Of a stretch of 55,991 nucleotides of DNA, positions 53,822 to 55,991 are shown one piece after another. The stretch comes from Isosphaeraceae bacterium (lineage in GTDB: Bacteria; Planctomycetota; Planctomycetia; Isosphaerales; Isosphaeraceae), in assembly GCA_025356435.1 (NCBI GenBank), contig JANXSY010000291.1:1-55991 (forward strand), read 5' to 3'. Under the pieces are notes generated by a model. The model saw only the letters and a program-made list of their open reading frames with translations. It searched no databases and was not told the DNA's origin. The first letter of the stretch is position 1, and each line of letters opens with the position of its first letter. The position numbers were made by a program, and so were the translations under genes.

Positions 53822-54688
53822 ATGATCACACTGCCGCCCCGTGCCCAGATGCTCAGCGCCTTCCTGGCCAGCGACTCTTCGGCGGAGGGGATCTTCTTCG
53901 TCGGGGTAAAGACGACCGGCATCTTCTGCCGGCCGACTTGCCCCGCTCGCAAGCCAAAGCCGGAAAACGTCGAGTTCTTCGCGACACCCGAAGACGCTCT
54001 CCTCGGCGGCTTCCGACCTTGCAAGCGGTGCCGACCGATGGACGCAATCAGGCCGACGCCGACGCTGGTCGATCAAAGTCATGAGTCGCCGAGCGGATTC
54101 CGCGACGCTTTCGCCACGACCTTCGGCCGTCCCCCCAGCCAGGCACGATCGGCCGATTGCCTGCTCGCCCGGTGGATCGAGACCCCGCTCGGCACCATGC
54201 TCGCCCTCGCCGATGACGCCGGTCTGCACCTGCTCGACTTCCTCGATCGCAAGGGGCTCGAACGCAAGATCCACGCGATCCGCGATACGCTTGGCCGTGC
54301 CATCGTCCCCGGCGACAACCCCCACCTCGACGCGACCGAGGCCGGCCTCGCCGCCTATTTCGCCGGGTCGCGCCTGACCTTCGACATCCCGCTCATCCCC
54401 CTCGGCTCCGAATGGCAGCGCACGGTCTGGGACCACCTCCACACAATCCCGCCCGGCGAGACCAAGTCGTATTCCCGGATGGCCGACGAACTCGGCCGGC
54501 CGACCGCCAGTCGCGCGATTGGCAACGCCAACGGACTGAACTACCTCGCAATCGTGATCCCCTGCCACCGCGTCATCCGTTCCGACGGCTCCCTCTGCGG
54601 CTATGGCGGCGGCGTCTGGCGCAAGCAGTGGCTCCTCGACCATGAGCGTGCCCATGCCCCTTTCCGGCTCCGGGACGTGAATCCGTAG
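53822..54688 (+). CDS. ada: Ada-type DNA methyltransferase with reduced AraC region
   Basis: A 288-residue protein (E. coli Ada has 354). The N-terminal zinc domain is intact (FFVGVKTTGIFCRPTCPARK, then GGFRPCKRCRP), with the four Cys at 36, 40, 67 and 70. The C-terminal O6-methylguanine methyltransferase domain is also intact (EWQRTVWDHLHTIPPGETKS, RAIGNANGLNYLAIVIPCHR), with acceptor Cys248. Between them the AraC-type DNA-binding domain is mostly lost: after CRP only a short stretch (PSGFRDAFATTFGRPPSQAR) remains, so about 60 residues including the first helix-turn-helix are missing, in frame. It can still repair O6-alkylguanine in principle, but transcription activation is doubtful. The ATG has GAGAGGAG upstream. 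Confidence 0.9.
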   Translation: MITLPPRAQMLSAFLASDSSAEGIFFVGVKTTGIFCRPTCPARKPKPENVEFFATPEDALLGGFRPCKRCRPMDAIRPTPTLVDQSHESPSGFRDAFATTFGRPPSQARSADCLLARWIETPLGTMLALADDAGLHLLDFLDRKGLERKIHAIRDTLGRAIVPGDNPHLDATEAGLAAYFAGSRLTFDIPLIPLGSEWQRTVWDHLHTIPPGETKSYSRMADELGRPTASRAIGNANGLNYLAIVIPCHRVIRSDGSLCGYGGGVWRKQWLLDHERAHAPFRLRDVNP

Positions 54689-54690
54689 TC

Positions 54691-55427
54691 TCAACTCCGG
54701 ACCAGGTCGATCAACCATCCCCAGCACCGACTCAATCGAGAGCGCGACCTCCACCGTTCCAACTCCTCCGCGAACAGGAGCGCCGAGGCGGTGCGATGCT
54801 TCGGGTCCTTCACAAGGGCTCGCAGGCAGATCGTATTAAGGGCGTGGTCGACCTCTCGATTGAACGTCCGAGGCCCCTCCAATTTCCGCTCCAGGATATT
54901 GCGTCTCGGCTCGGTCCCGCGGGCCTGTCGGAGTGATTCGATCGCACGACGACGCTCGGCATCAGGTCGAGCCCGACCAGGCCAGACTGGTGGACAAAAT
55001 GGACGGTCCAGGCGAGGTCGATGGCCACGTTGACCGCCTCCGCGATGGGCATCGGTCCCGACGCGACCCGGTCCCTCCAATTCCCGCGCGCGATGCGCTG
55101 CATGAGCAGATAAGGCCGCCCCTCGTGAAGACCCATCTCGAAAATCTGCAAGAGATGCGGATGACGGAGGCTCGCCACGACCGGGAACAGGCTCTCGAAG
55201 CGGACGTGGCTCGCCGCCCCGGGCGTGAAGTTCCCGACGACTGAGAGGTCCATATCGTGGAGATTCTCCAGGTCCAGAACGGCATAGGTGTCGACCCGAT
55301 GACTCATCGCCTCAATGACTCGCAGGCCCCGGGCGCGACAGGCTCCGACCAACCAGGCGTCGAGTGAATACTCCGCTTGCGGGATCAGGATTTCAGGGTC
55401 AGTGTCGTCCGGTTGTCGCTCGTCCAT
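54691..55427 (-). pseudogene. decayed Ser/Thr protein kinase gene
   Basis: From the ATG at 55427 the frame encodes a kinase N lobe and early C lobe (SLRHPHLLQIFEMGLHEGRP, then YLLMQRIARGNWRDRVASGP, IAEAVNVAIDLAWTVHFVHQ). The catalytic loop that should read HRDLKPSN appears as VGLDLMPSVV, and sequence from the catalytic loop through the DFG and activation segment is missing or scrambled. The end of the kinase domain (EVDHALNTICLRALVKDPKH, then RTASALLFAEELERW) continues in another reading frame. This pattern (an internal deletion plus a frameshift) matches a dead planctomycete-type Ser/Thr kinase. It converges on ada with two bases between them. Confidence 0.75.
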
Positions 55428-55587
55428 CCCGCCGTTGTTCAGGCACCGAGGGCCGATGACAACGAGGGGCCGTCGCCCTTCCCAGATCGATGGATTCGCG
55501 GGACGTCCCTCGCCCAAAGCCCGATGATAGTGGCTAGCTCTCTGACAATGCGGTCGATAGCGAGGAATCAAAAGCCGTCGCAGACTC

Positions 55588-55918
55588 CAGCGCCGACCGA
55601 ACCCAATCGAGACTGCGGGTCATTCGCGCCGAACGAATTTTTCCTGTGCCCTTGGGACACCCGACTCCATGAAAGAAGCACGAGACGGATGTATGTGCCC
55701 AAAATTGCCGGGCATTCCTCAAATTGCGCCAATCACTCAGAATCAAGACTTTCAGGGCAACCCAACCGCTGCCCGCGCAACCTTCGACCGAGCGAACCCA
55801 ATCCGGTCCCCTCCCCACCCCGTGGGGGAGGGCTAGGGTGGGGGGGCATGCCGCACAACCTTTCGACCGAGCGAACCCAACCGACATCGACCGTTCATCG
55901 CGCCAAACGAACCCAACC
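55588..55918 (+). repeat. dispersed CGAACCCAAY repeat copies
   Basis: Copies lie at about 55588-55608 (AGCGCCGACCGAACCCAATC), 55783-55802 (TTCGACCGAGCGAACCCAAT), 55862-55881 (TTCGACCGAGCGAACCCAAC) and 55899-55917 (CGCGCCAAACGAACCCAAC), with a degenerate one near 55625. They point the same way as the copies at 5496-5730, 50 kb away, and share the core CGAACCCAA. Confidence 0.8.
55808..55846. repeat. palindromic GC-rich repeat, copy 2
   Basis: CTCCCCACCCCGTGGGGGAG at 55811-55830 is a near-perfect inverted repeat, followed by GGCTAGGGTGGGGGGG. Its reverse complement aligns with the copies at 23736-23773 and 55955-55991. Confidence 0.75.
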
Positions 55919-55954
55919 CGGTCTCGCGGTTGATCCACGCCCTTGGTCCAAAAA

Positions 55955-55991
55955 CCCCCCACCCAAACCCTCCCCCACAAGTGGGGAGGGG
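55955..55991. repeat. palindromic GC-rich repeat, copy 3, cut by the window end
   Basis: ACCCCCCACCCAAACCCTCC followed by CCCACAAGTGGGGAGGGG shows the same CCCCACCC...CCTCCCCCAC...GGGGAGG order as the other two copies. Confidence 0.7.

Larger units (their letters stand above)
55428..55991. other. repeat-rich intergenic right end
   Basis: No gene is seen. A 148-codon frame on the minus strand is built from repeats. The region contains dispersed CGAACCCAA copies (55588-55918) and two copies of a palindromic GC-rich element. Confidence 0.6.

Noticed and set aside
55534..55980. 148-codon minus-strand frame at the right end
   Set aside because: It is made of palindromic and CGAACCCAA repeats and has no start signal or domain.

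Overview
The window is GC-rich bacterial DNA that reads as a planctomycete, most likely of the Isosphaeraceae or a close relative. The evidence is a PSCyt1/DUF1549/DUF1553 cytochrome-like gene next to a DUF1501 gene (a planctomycete hallmark), the remnant of a planctomycete-style Ser/Thr kinase, a fragment of a tandem-repeat surface protein, and many long secreted or membrane proteins of unknown function. I saw no rRNA, tRNA, insertion sequence, prophage or CRISPR array.

Layout. 1-15.4 kb is mostly carbon metabolism: acetate kinase and phosphoketolase overlapping by one base, glycogen synthase and pyruvate kinase, mixed with a DUF29 protein, a SprT-like metalloprotease, a coiled-coil membrane protein with a small membrane partner, an exported M28 peptidase, a large unknown anchored protein and a YitT-type membrane protein. 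15.4-23.1 kb (minus strand) holds the DUF1501 and PSCyt1/DUF1549/DUF1553 pair, an amidohydrolase, a deletion-riddled D-aminoacylase relic, a MoaD-like/BNR-repeat pair and a DUF6174 lipoprotein. 23.1-28.3 kb (minus) holds a membrane GTPase with a C2-like tail, a GTPase-associated partner and two unknown proteins. 28.7-39.4 kb (minus) is a flagellar export and basal-body operon: fliF, two fliG-type genes, fliO, fliP, fliQ, fliR, flhB, flhA, flhF, an flhG stub and fliA. A Cys-rich exported protein follows. 41.6-48.1 kb (plus) is a five-gene cassette of MBOAT, two SGNH-fold proteins, an amino-acid-type adenylating ligase and an LpxL-like acyltransferase. 48.1-52.6 kb (minus) holds NAD kinase, a frameshifted nucleotidyltransferase module, dxs and a polyprenyl synthase. 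52.8-56 kb is decayed: a surface-protein fragment, an Ada protein with an internal deletion, a kinase relic and repeats.

The most unusual parts are two. First, the flagellar locus departs from the standard in three ways. The longer FliG joins FliG-N directly to FliG-C without the middle domain, and a second free-standing FliG-C gene follows. FlhB has GDNS where the NPTH self-cleavage motif should be. FlhG is reduced to a 68-residue protein that keeps only the DQAxxLR FlhF-activating motif. No fliH, fliI, fliM or fliN is present here. Together these suggest either a strongly remodelled motor or an export apparatus kept for another purpose. Second, the cassette at 41.6-48.1 kb has the same kinds of parts as the D-alanylation (Dlt) system of Gram-positive bacteria (adenylating ligase, MBOAT, SGNH protein) but has no carrier-protein gene and sits in an organism not expected to make teichoic acids; it may modify a surface polymer. 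Assignments rest on motif recognition by eye, without database searches.
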